Assembly (NCBI GenBank): GCA_902801375.1 | Contig: CADCIB010000008.1 | Span: forward strand, 57,970 to 121,969 | Reading direction: 5' to 3' | Source: an uncultured Prevotellaceae bacterium | Lineage (GTDB): Bacteria > Bacteroidota > Bacteroidia > Bacteroidales > Bacteroidaceae | Length of the DNA: 64,000 nt | In this document: positions 34,332-42,803 of the stretch, piece by piece | Layout of the letters: every line of letters begins with the position of its first letter | Position numbering within the stretch: position 1 is the first letter of the stretch | Translations under genes and position numbers: made by a program | Notes under the pieces: generated by a model | Told to the model about the DNA's origin: nothing | Databases searched by the model: none | What the model saw: the letters and a program-made list of their open reading frames with translations, nothing else

Positions 34332-34810
34332 TGACTCATTGGCGACGCATATTTGGATGGATAGCGGCAATGGTGCTGACCATGGCCGTTGTCACATCAT
34401 GCGACCAACGAACGGTCTATCATCACTTCGAGAGCACGTCGCAAACGGGTTGGGAGAAGATCGACACGCTGCTGTTTGTGGTGCCGCCGTTGGCAGAGCC
34501 CGGCCGCTATTCCCAGCAGATAGATGTCCGCATCAACGAGTTTTATCCTTTCACCAGCCTGAGCTTGGTGGTCTCGCAGCAGGTGTTTCCTGGCGACCGC
34601 AGGAAGAAACAGATACTCCGATGCCGTTTTACAGAGCAGAACCAGTATTTCCAGCGGCGCGGCATCAGCAATTACACGTACTCTTTCTCTCTTCCCGACA
34701 TCGACCTTCGTCGAGGCGACAGTCTTCGAGTGTCTGTGCGCCACGACATGAAGCGTGAAATCTTGCCAGGCATCACCGATTTGGGATTGAAGATGATACG
34801 TCTGAACTGA
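34331..34810 (+). CDS. gldH: GldH-family lipoprotein
   Basis: 159 residues with a lipoprotein signal (MAVVTSC). The rest fits GldH: YHHFESTSQTGWEKIDTLLF, SLSLVVSQQVFPGDRRKKQ and a C-terminal GITDLGLKMIRL. GldH is needed for gliding in Flavobacterium, but the gene is kept in non-gliding Bacteroidales, where its role is unclear. The conserved position after holB and ricT supports the call. Confidence 0.85.
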   Translation: MTHWRRIFGWIAAMVLTMAVVTSCDQRTVYHHFESTSQTGWEKIDTLLFVVPPLAEPGRYSQQIDVRINEFYPFTSLSLVVSQQVFPGDRRKKQILRCRFTEQNQYFQRRGISNYTYSFSLPDIDLRRGDSLRVSVRHDMKREILPGITDLGLKMIRLN

Positions 34811-34829
34811 ATAACCAAAAACTTGCTAT

Positions 34830-36002
34830 ATGATATTCAACAAAGAAATCTCAGAATCGCTGACACTGAAAATTGCAGAGAGTGTCAGAGTAAAGAAAGA
34901 GCGAGGAGAAGAAGTTTTCTCGTTAGGAATTGGTGAGCCTGACTTTGACGCACCGCAGGAACTGAAAGACGCTGTGGTGAAGGCTCTCGACATTCCCACG
35001 AATATTCGTTATTCGGCAGCAATGGGTTTGCCTTCGCTCAGGGAGAAGATTGCAGAAGACCTGAACACACGCAACCACATACCTTGTAAGGCAGAGAACA
35101 TCGTCATCACACCAGGTACCAAACAGGCCATTATCTTATCGCTGATGGCATTGCTGGAGCCGGGTGATGAGGTGGTGGTCATCATGCCCGCCTGGGTCAG
35201 CTACATCCCGCAGTCGTTCATCGCAGAAACACAGGTGGTTGTAAAGAATGTGAACATGCGGAAGGACGACTATTCGTGGGATATGGAGGCTCTTGAGCAG
35301 GCTGTGACACCAAAGACGAAGGTGATCATCTTCAACACGCCTCAGAATCCGACGGGTATGGTGGTGCCAGAGGCCGACCAACGCCGACTGTTCGAGATAG
35401 CAGAGAGAAACGACGCCTTCATCATTGCCGACGAGATCTATGAACGGTTGGTCTATGGCGATGTGCCGCATTTCTCCATCGGTTCATTGGAAGAGCAGGT
35501 CAGTCGCGTCATTACCGTCAATGGCTTCGGAAAGTCGCACGCCATTACGGGCTGGCGCATAGGCTATGCAGTGGTGCCTCCGTGTCTGCTTGGGAATCTG
35601 AAAAAGTTGCAACAACATATCAACTCGAACACCAGTACGCTGATTCAGATGGCCATCGACCTGGCTTGGCCGCTTCCCGTGGAGCATATACCCGTGTTCT
35701 GTGGCCGACTGAAGAACAGGGCAAAACTCTACCAAGACTTCCTCGACAGCCACCCGCAGCTATCGGGTAGCCACCCCAAGGGCAGCTTCTATGCGTTCAT
35801 GAACATCGGCAGCACGGGGCTGGCATCGCTGGATTTCTGTGCACAGCTGCTTGAGAAGACGGGCGTGGCAGTAACTCCCGGCATCGCCTTCGGAAAGGAC
35901 TGGGACGACCATGTGCGCTTGTCGCTGGCCGTAGATGAGCGTGTGCTCGAAGAGGCATTCAAAAGAATACATCGCTTCTTGGAGGAAGAATGCTGGCGGT
36001 AA
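34830..36002 (+). CDS. Class I/II PLP-dependent aminotransferase
   Basis: 390 residues, fold-type I. Marks: SLGIGEPDFDAP, ITPGTKQAI, NTPQNPTG (N173), D201-E-I-Y, K235 in GFGKSHAITGWRIGY (the PLP lysine) and the late R in VRLSLAV. The sequence is close to aspartate or aromatic aminotransferases of the AspC/AroAT group; the amino acid cannot be fixed. It follows gldH and ends in a strong terminator. Confidence 0.88.
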   Translation: MIFNKEISESLTLKIAESVRVKKERGEEVFSLGIGEPDFDAPQELKDAVVKALDIPTNIRYSAAMGLPSLREKIAEDLNTRNHIPCKAENIVITPGTKQAIILSLMALLEPGDEVVVIMPAWVSYIPQSFIAETQVVVKNVNMRKDDYSWDMEALEQAVTPKTKVIIFNTPQNPTGMVVPEADQRRLFEIAERNDAFIIADEIYERLVYGDVPHFSIGSLEEQVSRVITVNGFGKSHAITGWRIGYAVVPPCLLGNLKKLQQHINSNTSTLIQMAIDLAWPLPVEHIPVFCGRLKNRAKLYQDFLDSHPQLSGSHPKGSFYAFMNIGSTGLASLDFCAQLLEKTGVAVTPGIAFGKDWDDHVRLSLAVDERVLEEAFKRIHRFLEEECWR

Positions 36003-36044
36003 ACCTTTTGGAGTTATCCATATAAGTTGTATCATAAAAACGAG

Positions 36045-36078
36045 AACCCACGTCTCTGGAAATGGAGGCGTGGGTTCG
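36045..36078. terminator. Bidirectional terminator
   Basis: 13-bp stem with one G-U (36045-36057 with 36066-36078; GAACCCACG pairs with CGTGGGTTC), loop of 8, followed by T-rich sequence on the plus strand. It lies between the convergent aminotransferase and rodA genes. Confidence 0.85.
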
Positions 36079-36091
36079 TTGTGTTTTGTCC

Positions 36092-37564
36092 TTAGCTGCG
36101 GATGAGGTTTCGCCCGGCATCGATGCGGAGGAAGATGAAGAGCAGCAGGGTGAAGCCCCATAGCGATGAGCCGCCGTAGCTGAAGAAGGGTAGGGGAATG
36201 CCGATGACAGGGGTCAGTCCGAGCACCATGCCAACGTTGATGAAGACATGGAAAAGGAAAATGCTGAGCACGCAGTAGCCATAGACTCGCCCGAACTTGA
36301 ACGGTTGTCGTTCGGCCAGGCGAATGAGTCTAAGAATGAGTGCCAGGAACATCAGCAGCACGAAGGCGCAGCCGATGAATCCCTCCTCTTCGCCTACGGT
36401 GCAGAAGATGAAGTCGGTGTCTTGTTCAGGCACATATTTCAGCTTCGTCTGAGTACCGTTGAGAAAACCCTTTCCCAAGAGTCCGCCCGAACCGATGGCT
36501 ATCTCGCTCTGATGCACGTTATAGCCAATGCCTCGCGGGTCTTCCACCAGCCCCAACAGCAGTTGGATGCGCTCGCGCTGGTGTTTGGGCATGTGTTCCA
36601 AGGCGTAGTCGGCCACATTGAAGAATACCAATGAGCCGATGGCGAAGGCGGCAATGAAATAGTAGTTGCGCAGTCGGGTGCTCAGTCCTTGGAACACCAG
36701 ATAGCCAATAGTAGCAGCAGCAAGTACGAGCAAGGCGAACACCACATCGAAGGCAATGACATATTTCGACACGATGATGGAGGCTATGGCCACAAGGGTG
36801 CTGACGCCGATGATCTGCCAGCATAGCTTGCGGTTTTTGCAGAAGATGTAGACCATGCCTGCCGTGAAAACCTGTACCAGCATCAGCACAGCAAACTTGC
36901 CTATGGAGGTGGGGGTGCCCCAGAGCATGTCTTCCTCGAAGCGGATGCCCACCACGAAATAGATCACCATGGCGATGCCGGTGAAGAGAATGCTGCCCGT
37001 CATGCCCTCGCGGTAGAACATCAGGAAAAATGCCAGATAGACCAGCGCCGATCCCGTTTCTTTCTGCAAGACGATGCACAGCATGGGGAGAACGATGATG
37101 CCGCAGGCAATGGCAAAGTGTTTCCAGTTGTGTATGCTGACGGCGTAGGTGCTTAGGAATTTTGAAATGGCCAGGGCCGTGGCAAACTTGGCAAACTCAG
37201 CGGGCTGCAGGCGAAGCGGACCCAAGACGAGCCAAGAACGCGAGCCCTTGATCTCGTGAGGGTTGAAGATGGTGGCTATCAGCAAGAGAACGAGCAGTGC
37301 ATAGAACACATAGGCGAGATAGTCGTAAAGGCGGTCGTCGAACATAATCAGGACGAAGCCCAGCACGATGGATGTAGCTATCCAGACTATCTGCATCCCC
37401 GAACGGGTGTCGAGGCTGAAGATATCGGTGTCGCCATAGGTGTAGCTGGCGCCGCACACACTGAACCATCCACACACCAAGAGAATGATATAGATGAGGA
37501 TGGTGAGCCAGTCGAGCGACCGCAGGATGCCTGGTTGTTTCTTTTCTTCGTACATATTCTTCAT
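36092..37564 (-). CDS. rodA: Peptidoglycan glycosyltransferase RodA (SEDS family)
   Basis: 490 residues, about ten or more membrane helices. SEDS marks: KGSRSWLVLGPLRLQPAEFAK, QKETGSALVYLAFFLMFYREG, SEIAIGSGGLLGKG, VPEQDTDFIFCTVGEEEGFIG and GVTPVIGIPLPFFSYGG-type end (VLGLTPVIGIPLPFFSYGG). RodA polymerises glycan strands with PBP2 in the elongasome. It is longer than the E. coli protein because of an extra central segment (about 220-330), common in Bacteroidetes. Its start overlaps the mrdA stop by four bases. Confidence 0.94.
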   Translation of the reverse strand: MKNMYEEKKQPGILRSLDWLTILIYIILLVCGWFSVCGASYTYGDTDIFSLDTRSGMQIVWIATSIVLGFVLIMFDDRLYDYLAYVFYALLVLLLIATIFNPHEIKGSRSWLVLGPLRLQPAEFAKFATALAISKFLSTYAVSIHNWKHFAIACGIIVLPMLCIVLQKETGSALVYLAFFLMFYREGMTGSILFTGIAMVIYFVVGIRFEEDMLWGTPTSIGKFAVLMLVQVFTAGMVYIFCKNRKLCWQIIGVSTLVAIASIIVSKYVIAFDVVFALLVLAAATIGYLVFQGLSTRLRNYYFIAAFAIGSLVFFNVADYALEHMPKHQRERIQLLLGLVEDPRGIGYNVHQSEIAIGSGGLLGKGFLNGTQTKLKYVPEQDTDFIFCTVGEEEGFIGCAFVLLMFLALILRLIRLAERQPFKFGRVYGYCVLSIFLFHVFINVGMVLGLTPVIGIPLPFFSYGGSSLWGFTLLLFIFLRIDAGRNLIRS

Positions 37565-39414
37565 CTTTCTGAGTCACCGTAAGAGATGCGTCGATGCTGG
37601 AACTCGCTTGCTCTTCGCTCTGAAGCGGGTGAGAGTTTCCCGTTGATATACTGTTCGATGATGAGCCCGCCGATAGGCACACCAAAATGAGCGCCGAAGC
37701 CACCATTCTCCACATACACGGCAACGGCAATCTTGGGATTGTCCATCGGGGCAAAGCCCATGAAGGCAGAGTGGTCGCGGCCTTTGTTCTGGGCTGTTCC
37801 GGTCTTTCCGCAGATGATGATGTCGCCGCGGTTCAGCGCTTTACACGTTCCGCCGAGCACAGAGGCGCGCATGCCCTTGGCGATGTACTCGTAGGCCCAG
37901 GGGGCGGCTTTCGACACATGCTTCTCGCGGAATTCAGCCTTGAGCGGCTCGCCCTGCACCTTCTTCACCACATGGGGCGTATAGTAGTAACCTCGGTTGG
38001 CGATGGTGGCCCCCAGGTTGGCTATCTGCAGCGGGGTGAGCGACACCTCGCCCTGGCCGATAGAGATACTGATCACCGACAGTGCGTTCCACTTACCCAG
38101 CCGGCTATCGTAGTAGTCGGCATTGGGTATCATGCCGCGGTTCTCGCCAGGCAGGTCGATGCCCAGCTTATAGCCGAAGCCCATCGACACCATGTAGTCG
38201 CGCCAAGTGTTCATGGCTTCTTGGATGGTCTTGTACTTCTTGCGGTTGTTGAGCATATAGTAGAGTCCCCAGCCGAAGTAGCCGTTGCACGACGTGCTGA
38301 TGGCGGGTATCAGCGGTAGTGGAGAGGCGTGGCCGTGGCAGCCCATGCGCATACCGCCGCAGACGAAGCCGCGATGGCAGGGATAGAGCGTGGTGGTGGG
38401 GTTGGTGATGCCCTCGCTGAGGAAAGTGGCACCCTGCGAGGTCTTGAACGTGGAACCCGGCGGGTAGATACCCATGATGGAGCGGTTGTAGAGCGGTTTC
38501 CGCGGATTCTGCTGCAGCAGCCGGTGCATCTTGCCTCGCTGCCGACCCACCATCAGTCGCGGGTCGTAGCTGGGCGACGATACCATGCAGAGCACTTCGC
38601 CCGTGCTGGGCTCGATGGCCACGATACTGCCTATCTTGCCCTCCATGAGCCGTTCGCCCAAGGCTTGCAGGTCGAGGTCGATGCTGAGCGTGAGGTCTTT
38701 GCCCGCCACGGGCTGTCGGTCGAGCGCACCATTCTGATAGCTGCCTTGAATGCGGCCATGGGCATCGCGGAGCATGATCTGCACACCCTTTTCGCCACGC
38801 AGCTCTTTTTCGTAGGAACGTTCAATGCCCAGCTTGCCGATGTAGTCGCCCGGCTGGTAGTAGTCGTCCTGCTCGATGTCGGCTGGCGACACCTCAGCCA
38901 CATCGCCCAGAATATGGGCTGCGTAGGGATAGACATACTGTCGCAGGCTGCGCCGCTGCACGTAGAAGCCAGGGAAACGGTACATCTTCTCTTGAAACAC
39001 GCTGAACTCTTCTTCCGTCAGCTGGCTCATGAAGAGCTGCTGTGTGAAGCGCGAGTAGCCAGGGTTCTTGCTGCGGTCCTTGATGTCGGCCATGCGCTGG
39101 TCGAACTCCTCGCGCGTGATGCCTAATGTCTGGCAGAACTCGAGCGTGTCGAGGTGGTCCTTTGCCTCGTTGAGGATCACCATGATGTCGTAGGCATGCT
39201 GGTTGTACACCATCAGGCGCCCCTTGCGGTCGCTGATGGTGCCACGGGCGGGGAAGTCAATCTTCTTGAAGAAGGCGTTGCTGTCGGCATTCTTCTTATA
39301 GTCGTCGCTCAGTATCTGAAGGGTGAGCAGACGAATCATATAGATGACTATCACTGCGATAGCCACCCCCCCGATCACATACCTGCGGTTGTCAAGTTCA
39401 TAGTCTCCTTTCAT
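37561..39414 (-). CDS. mrdA: Penicillin-binding protein 2 (transpeptidase)
   Basis: 617 residues from the ATG at 39414 (MKGDYELDNRRYVIGGV); a longer open frame upstream runs into mreD and is rejected. One N-terminal membrane helix, dimerisation domain, transpeptidase domain with GIYPPGSTFK (S-x-x-K), SCNGYFG (S-x-N) and CGKTGTAQ (K-T-G). The catalytic Ser is that in PGSTFK. It crosslinks peptidoglycan made by RodA. The C-terminus (about 25 residues after YINGKL) is basic and unlike the family. Overlaps rodA by four bases. Confidence 0.94.
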   Translation of the reverse strand: MKGDYELDNRRYVIGGVAIAVIVIYMIRLLTLQILSDDYKKNADSNAFFKKIDFPARGTISDRKGRLMVYNQHAYDIMVILNEAKDHLDTLEFCQTLGITREEFDQRMADIKDRSKNPGYSRFTQQLFMSQLTEEEFSVFQEKMYRFPGFYVQRRSLRQYVYPYAAHILGDVAEVSPADIEQDDYYQPGDYIGKLGIERSYEKELRGEKGVQIMLRDAHGRIQGSYQNGALDRQPVAGKDLTLSIDLDLQALGERLMEGKIGSIVAIEPSTGEVLCMVSSPSYDPRLMVGRQRGKMHRLLQQNPRKPLYNRSIMGIYPPGSTFKTSQGATFLSEGITNPTTTLYPCHRGFVCGGMRMGCHGHASPLPLIPAISTSCNGYFGWGLYYMLNNRKKYKTIQEAMNTWRDYMVSMGFGYKLGIDLPGENRGMIPNADYYDSRLGKWNALSVISISIGQGEVSLTPLQIANLGATIANRGYYYTPHVVKKVQGEPLKAEFREKHVSKAAPWAYEYIAKGMRASVLGGTCKALNRGDIIICGKTGTAQNKGRDHSAFMGFAPMDNPKIAVAVYVENGGFGAHFGVPIGGLIIEQYINGKLSPASERRASEFQHRRISYGDSER

Positions 39415-39440
39415 GTAGCGGAAGTCGGGTGATGATAGGC

Positions 39441-39947
39441 CTATTGACGTTTGTTGATGAGGTTCTCGATGGTGAGCACGAGGATGAGGGTCAGCACAAA
39501 GCTGCTGCCTACGCAGATGAGCCACTGCTGCCAGTTGAAGAAGCTGAAGGCTTCAAGGGCGAAGAAGCTGACGGTTTCGATAAGGGTGCAGATGGAAGCA
39601 AAATAGATGTATTTGGCCAGGCCCATGGTCTTCATGGTCGGCGCCATGTCCTCCGCACTGTCGCGAGGCGTGAACATCTCCAGCAGGTAAGGCTGCAAAG
39701 CGCCCACCAAGGTCAGCGATGCCGATCCTACGCCAGGGGTGTTGGAGAAGGTGTCCACACAGACGCCCAGGGCGAAGCTCCACAAGAGAATGCCCCACTT
39801 GGGGTAGTTGCGATGGAAGGTAATGACGAAGTAGACAAACAGCAGTGGAGTGGCCACACCAAAAAGATGTATCTGATTCAGGATCATGCCCTGAACCAGA
39901 CAGAGAATAATGAATGCCCCGAAGCGCTTTAACAAATCATAATTCAT
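39441..39947 (-). CDS. mreD: Rod shape-determining protein MreD
   Basis: 168 residues with five or six membrane helices (first LLKRFGAFIILCLVQGMI). Sequence is poorly conserved in this family; position between mreC and mrdA and the length make the call. Scaffold part of the elongasome in the inner membrane. Confidence 0.88.
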   Translation of the reverse strand: MNYDLLKRFGAFIILCLVQGMILNQIHLFGVATPLLFVYFVITFHRNYPKWGILLWSFALGVCVDTFSNTPGVGSASLTLVGALQPYLLEMFTPRDSAEDMAPTMKTMGLAKYIYFASICTLIETVSFFALEAFSFFNWQQWLICVGSSFVLTLILVLTIENLINKRQ

Positions 39948-39979
39948 AATATCTCTCCTCTTTTCCTCGAAATCCGCTC

Positions 39980-39997
39980 CTCGCTCCCCACTCCTCG
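39980..39997. repeat. Short dispersed repeat between mreC and mreD
   Basis: CTCGCTCCCCACTCCTCG occurs here and, identically, at 28020-28037 inside aroB on the same strand. It is part of a GAG-rich direct-repeat string on the minus strand (units like GAGGAGTG). Confidence 0.7.
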
Positions 39998-40001
39998 AAA
40001 T

Positions 40002-40862
40002 TCACTCCTTCACCTTCAGCGAGTCTTTGGCCGATCGCATCAGTTGCATGCGCTCCTGCATCTTCGTGTCGTCGATGATGCAGACGTCGCGCAGACGGGA
40101 GAAATCGGTAGAGAGCTTCATCTGTATGCGATACGACAGTCCGTCGGTGGAGTTGTACACATGCAGGACCTTACCCACCATGATGCCTGCGGGAAAGATG
40201 GACGAGTAGCCGCTGGTGACGATATTGTCGCCCAGGCGGAACTTGGCATGGCGGGGGATGTCGTCGACATAGGCAAGGTCTGACGCACCGCCCGTCCACT
40301 GCACGTGTCCGAAATAGCCCCTTCGTTGGATGGTGACGCTGATGTTCGACTGGGTGTTGATCACAGGAATGACCACGCTGTAGTGGTCGGACACCATGTA
40401 GACGATGCCCACCACGCCATTGCCGCAGGCCACACCCATGTCTTCGCGCACACCGTCGGCACGTCCCTTGTCGAGCGTCATCAGGTTGTTGCGCTTGTTG
40501 AGCGAGTTGGTGACTACTTTCGCGGGAATCAGCTTATACTCGTCGAGCAGTTGCAACTGGCTGCGGTGAAGATAGGTGGAGTCGTGCGTCAGGTCGGTCA
40601 GTTGCTCCGACATCTCGCTCACCTGCTTTTCCAGGTACATGTTCCGTTGGGTGAGCTGTTCGTTCAGTTTTGTCAGGCTGAAGAACGACTCCACCTCAGA
40701 GTAACCCTCATAGAACTTCCCCGCCACGACATTGGCCGTGGAGAACCATACGCTGCCTTGATAGCTGTTGAAGCGGAAGAGCATGACAAGGCTCACCACT
40801 TCCAGCATCACGAAAAGCAGCCAGTGGAAGTACTTCGTGAGAAAAGCCAGCAGATTCTTCAT
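40002..40862 (-). CDS. mreC: Rod shape-determining protein MreC
   Basis: 286 residues: membrane helix at about 12-30, coiled coil (about 60-90, LNEQLTQRNMYLEKQVSEMSEQL cut here), then the beta-barrel MreC domain (IPAKVVTNSLNKRNNLMTLDKG, GVVGIVYMVSDHYSVVIPV, DDIPRHAKFRLGDNIVTSGYSSIFPAGIMVG). Periplasmic scaffold of the elongasome. Spacing to mreB is 33 bases. Confidence 0.92.
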   Translation of the reverse strand: MKNLLAFLTKYFHWLLFVMLEVVSLVMLFRFNSYQGSVWFSTANVVAGKFYEGYSEVESFFSLTKLNEQLTQRNMYLEKQVSEMSEQLTDLTHDSTYLHRSQLQLLDEYKLIPAKVVTNSLNKRNNLMTLDKGRADGVREDMGVACGNGVVGIVYMVSDHYSVVIPVINTQSNISVTIQRRGYFGHVQWTGGASDLAYVDDIPRHAKFRLGDNIVTSGYSSIFPAGIMVGKVLHVYNSTDGLSYRIQMKLSTDFSRLRDVCIIDDTKMQERMQLMRSAKDSLKVKE

Positions 40863-40895
40863 CCTTCAGACTCCCTTATCTCCTAACTCAAAGGG

Positions 40896-41918
40896 TTATC
40901 TCATCAGGAACGAGAACTTGTCGACATTCTTCAGGGCGATGCCAGCACCCTTTGCCACGCAGTGGAGGGGATCCTCAGCCACGATGAAGCGAATCTTGAT
41001 CTTGTCGGTCAGACGCTTGGCCAGGCCACGCAGCAGGGCACCACCACCAGTCAGGTAGATGCCGTTCTTCACGATGTCGGCATACAACTCGGGCGGGGTA
41101 TTCTCCAGTGCGTTGAGCACGGCAGTCTCAATACGTGCCACGGTGCGGTCCAAGCAATGGGCTATCTCCTGATAGCATACGGGAACCTCCATGGGCAGGG
41201 CGGTGATCTTGTTCGGACCGTGCACCACGTAGTCCTCGGGGGCTTCTTCTCCCAGATCGGTCAGTGCCGAGCCAACATTTATCTTGATACGCTCAGCCAT
41301 GCGCTCGCTCACCTTCACATTGTGCTGCGAACTCATGTAGTGCTGGATGTCGGCCGTGAGGTCGTCGCCAGCCACCTTGATGCTGTTGTTGGCCACGATG
41401 CCGCCTAATGAGATGACGGCAATCTCTGTGGTGCCGCCGCCTATGTCGACAATCATGTTGCCCTCAGGAGCTTCCACGTCGAGGCCGATACCAATAGCTG
41501 CTGCCATCGGCTCGAAAATCAGGAACACGTCGCGGCCGTCGGCATGCTCGGCAGAATCGCGCACAGCACGCAACTCCACTTCCGTCGAACCGGAAGGAAC
41601 GCCAATCACCATCCGCAGCTGCGGAGAGAGCAGGCGGCTGCCTGTATGCACCATCTTAATCAGTCCGCGCATCATTTGCTCGCAGGCTGTGAAATCGGCA
41701 ATCACGCCGTCTTTCAGCGGGCGCACCGTGCGAATGCCCGGATGCTCCTTCTCGTACATCATCTTTGCCTTCTCGCCCACAGCAATCATCTTGTCGGTAC
41801 GGCGGTCGAGCGCCACCACCGACGGTTCGTCAATCACAATCTTGTCGTCGTTGATAATAATGGTGTTGGCTGTGCCAAGGTCCATTGCAATCTCTTGTCT
41901 GAATGAAAAAAAGCCCAT
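40896..41918 (-). CDS. mreB: Rod shape-determining actin homologue MreB
   Basis: 340 residues. Actin fold with MDLGTANTIIINDDKIV (phosphate 1), AIGIGLDVEAPEGNMIVDIGGGTTEIAVISLGG (phosphate 2) and LTGGGALLRGLAKRL. Length and motifs are standard. Filament that organises cell-wall growth. Follows the purH-domain gene after 47 bases. Confidence 0.96.
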   Translation of the reverse strand: MGFFSFRQEIAMDLGTANTIIINDDKIVIDEPSVVALDRRTDKMIAVGEKAKMMYEKEHPGIRTVRPLKDGVIADFTACEQMMRGLIKMVHTGSRLLSPQLRMVIGVPSGSTEVELRAVRDSAEHADGRDVFLIFEPMAAAIGIGLDVEAPEGNMIVDIGGGTTEIAVISLGGIVANNSIKVAGDDLTADIQHYMSSQHNVKVSERMAERIKINVGSALTDLGEEAPEDYVVHGPNKITALPMEVPVCYQEIAHCLDRTVARIETAVLNALENTPPELYADIVKNGIYLTGGGALLRGLAKRLTDKIKIRFIVAEDPLHCVAKGAGIALKNVDKFSFLMR

Positions 41919-41965
41919 CTTCTTCTATCTTTCTGTTTGTTCTTACCTCTTTTGATTTCTAACTC

Positions 41966-42559
41966 TTAACTCCTTCTAAACCACTCATGGATGGCCGTGT
42001 CGTAGTGGCTGCTCACACCAAAAGCTTTTGTCGCAAACTGGCGGCGTTGCTCCATCGTTGTCTCAGCGCCTTGCTTCTTCAGGATGTCGAGCAGCATGGC
42101 ATACTCAGCCTTGCTGGGCACGATGACCACATCCTGGAAGTTCTTCGCTCCGGCACGGATCAGCGAGATGCCACCGATGTCAATCTTCTCGATGATGTCG
42201 GCTTCCGAGGCACCGCTGGCCACAGTTTGTTCAAAGGGATAGAGATCCACAATCACCAAGTCGATTTCAGGAATCTCATATTTCGCCATCTGTTCGCGGT
42301 CGCCCTCATTGTCGCGGCGCCCTAAGATGCCGCCGAACACCTTCGGATGAAGCGTCTTCACGCGTCCGCCCAAGATGCTGGGATAAGTCGTCACATCTTC
42401 TACTTTCTGGCACTCGTAGCCGAGGCCCTCGATGAATTGTTGTGTTCCACCTGTGGAGAGGAATTTCACTCCCTCCTTATTCAATGCTTCGAGCAAGTCT
42501 TCCAGTCCGTCCTTGTGGAAAACGCTCACCAATGCCGTCTTGATTCTTTTTGTTTCCAT
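41966..42559 (-). CDS. purH: Stand-alone IMP cyclohydrolase domain of PurH
   Basis: 197 residues. Only the N-terminal MGS-like, IMP cyclohydrolase half of PurH is encoded: KTALVSVFHKDGLEDLL, FLSTGGTQQFIEGLG, TYPSILGGRVKTLHPKVFGGILGRR, IDLVIVDLYPFEQTVA and EKIDIGGISLIRAGAKN. The AICAR formyltransferase half (about 310 residues) is absent, and the frame ends at a clean stop 47 bases before mreB. Full-length PurH (about 507 residues) is common next to mreB in Bacteroidales as far as I recall. So either the other half is a separate gene elsewhere or the formyl step uses another enzyme. Confidence 0.88.
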   Translation of the reverse strand: METKRIKTALVSVFHKDGLEDLLEALNKEGVKFLSTGGTQQFIEGLGYECQKVEDVTTYPSILGGRVKTLHPKVFGGILGRRDNEGDREQMAKYEIPEIDLVIVDLYPFEQTVASGASEADIIEKIDIGGISLIRAGAKNFQDVVIVPSKAEYAMLLDILKKQGAETTMEQRRQFATKAFGVSSHYDTAIHEWFRRS

Positions 42560-42581
42560 CTTATGTTGTGTAATTGGGCGA

Positions 42582-42589
42582 CAAAGTTA
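42582..42589 (-). promoter_or_regulatory. -7 box of the purH-mreBCD-mrdA-rodA operon
   Basis: Minus-strand TAACTTTG at 42589-42582, 23 bases before the ATG. All six genes to 36092 are closely spaced and probably form one operon. Confidence 0.65.
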
Positions 42590-42733
42590 CGAAAAATAAT
42601 TAGAAATGGGCATCACTTTTCCACAATTTTTTTTCTTTCAACATTATTTATTAATACAAGTCAATTGCTTGACCACCCCTCATCCTCATTCTATGCGCCA
42701 TTTTCGCTAAAAAAATAAAAAAGGAGAAGTCGG

Positions 42734-42767
42734 TTTGCACGCATCTCACTGAAAATGCTTATCTTTG
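42734..42767 (+). promoter_or_regulatory. Promoter of the GH29 gene; decides its start
   Basis: TTTG at 42734-42737, 22 bases, TATCTTTG at 42760-42767. The ATG at 42765 overlaps the box and cannot be used, so the ATG at 42804, which opens a signal peptide, is chosen. Confidence 0.72.
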
Positions 42768-42803
42768 CATGCAATGATTATGCAAACGAAACCTAAAGCA
42801 AAT

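Noticed and set aside
39415-39525. 37-residue extension of PBP2
   Set aside because: It runs into mreD and has no family similarity; the ATG at 39414 opens the usual short cytoplasmic part.
36092-42559. Rod-shape operon as a novel system
   Set aside because: Apart from the short PurH, gene content and order are standard for Bacteroidales.
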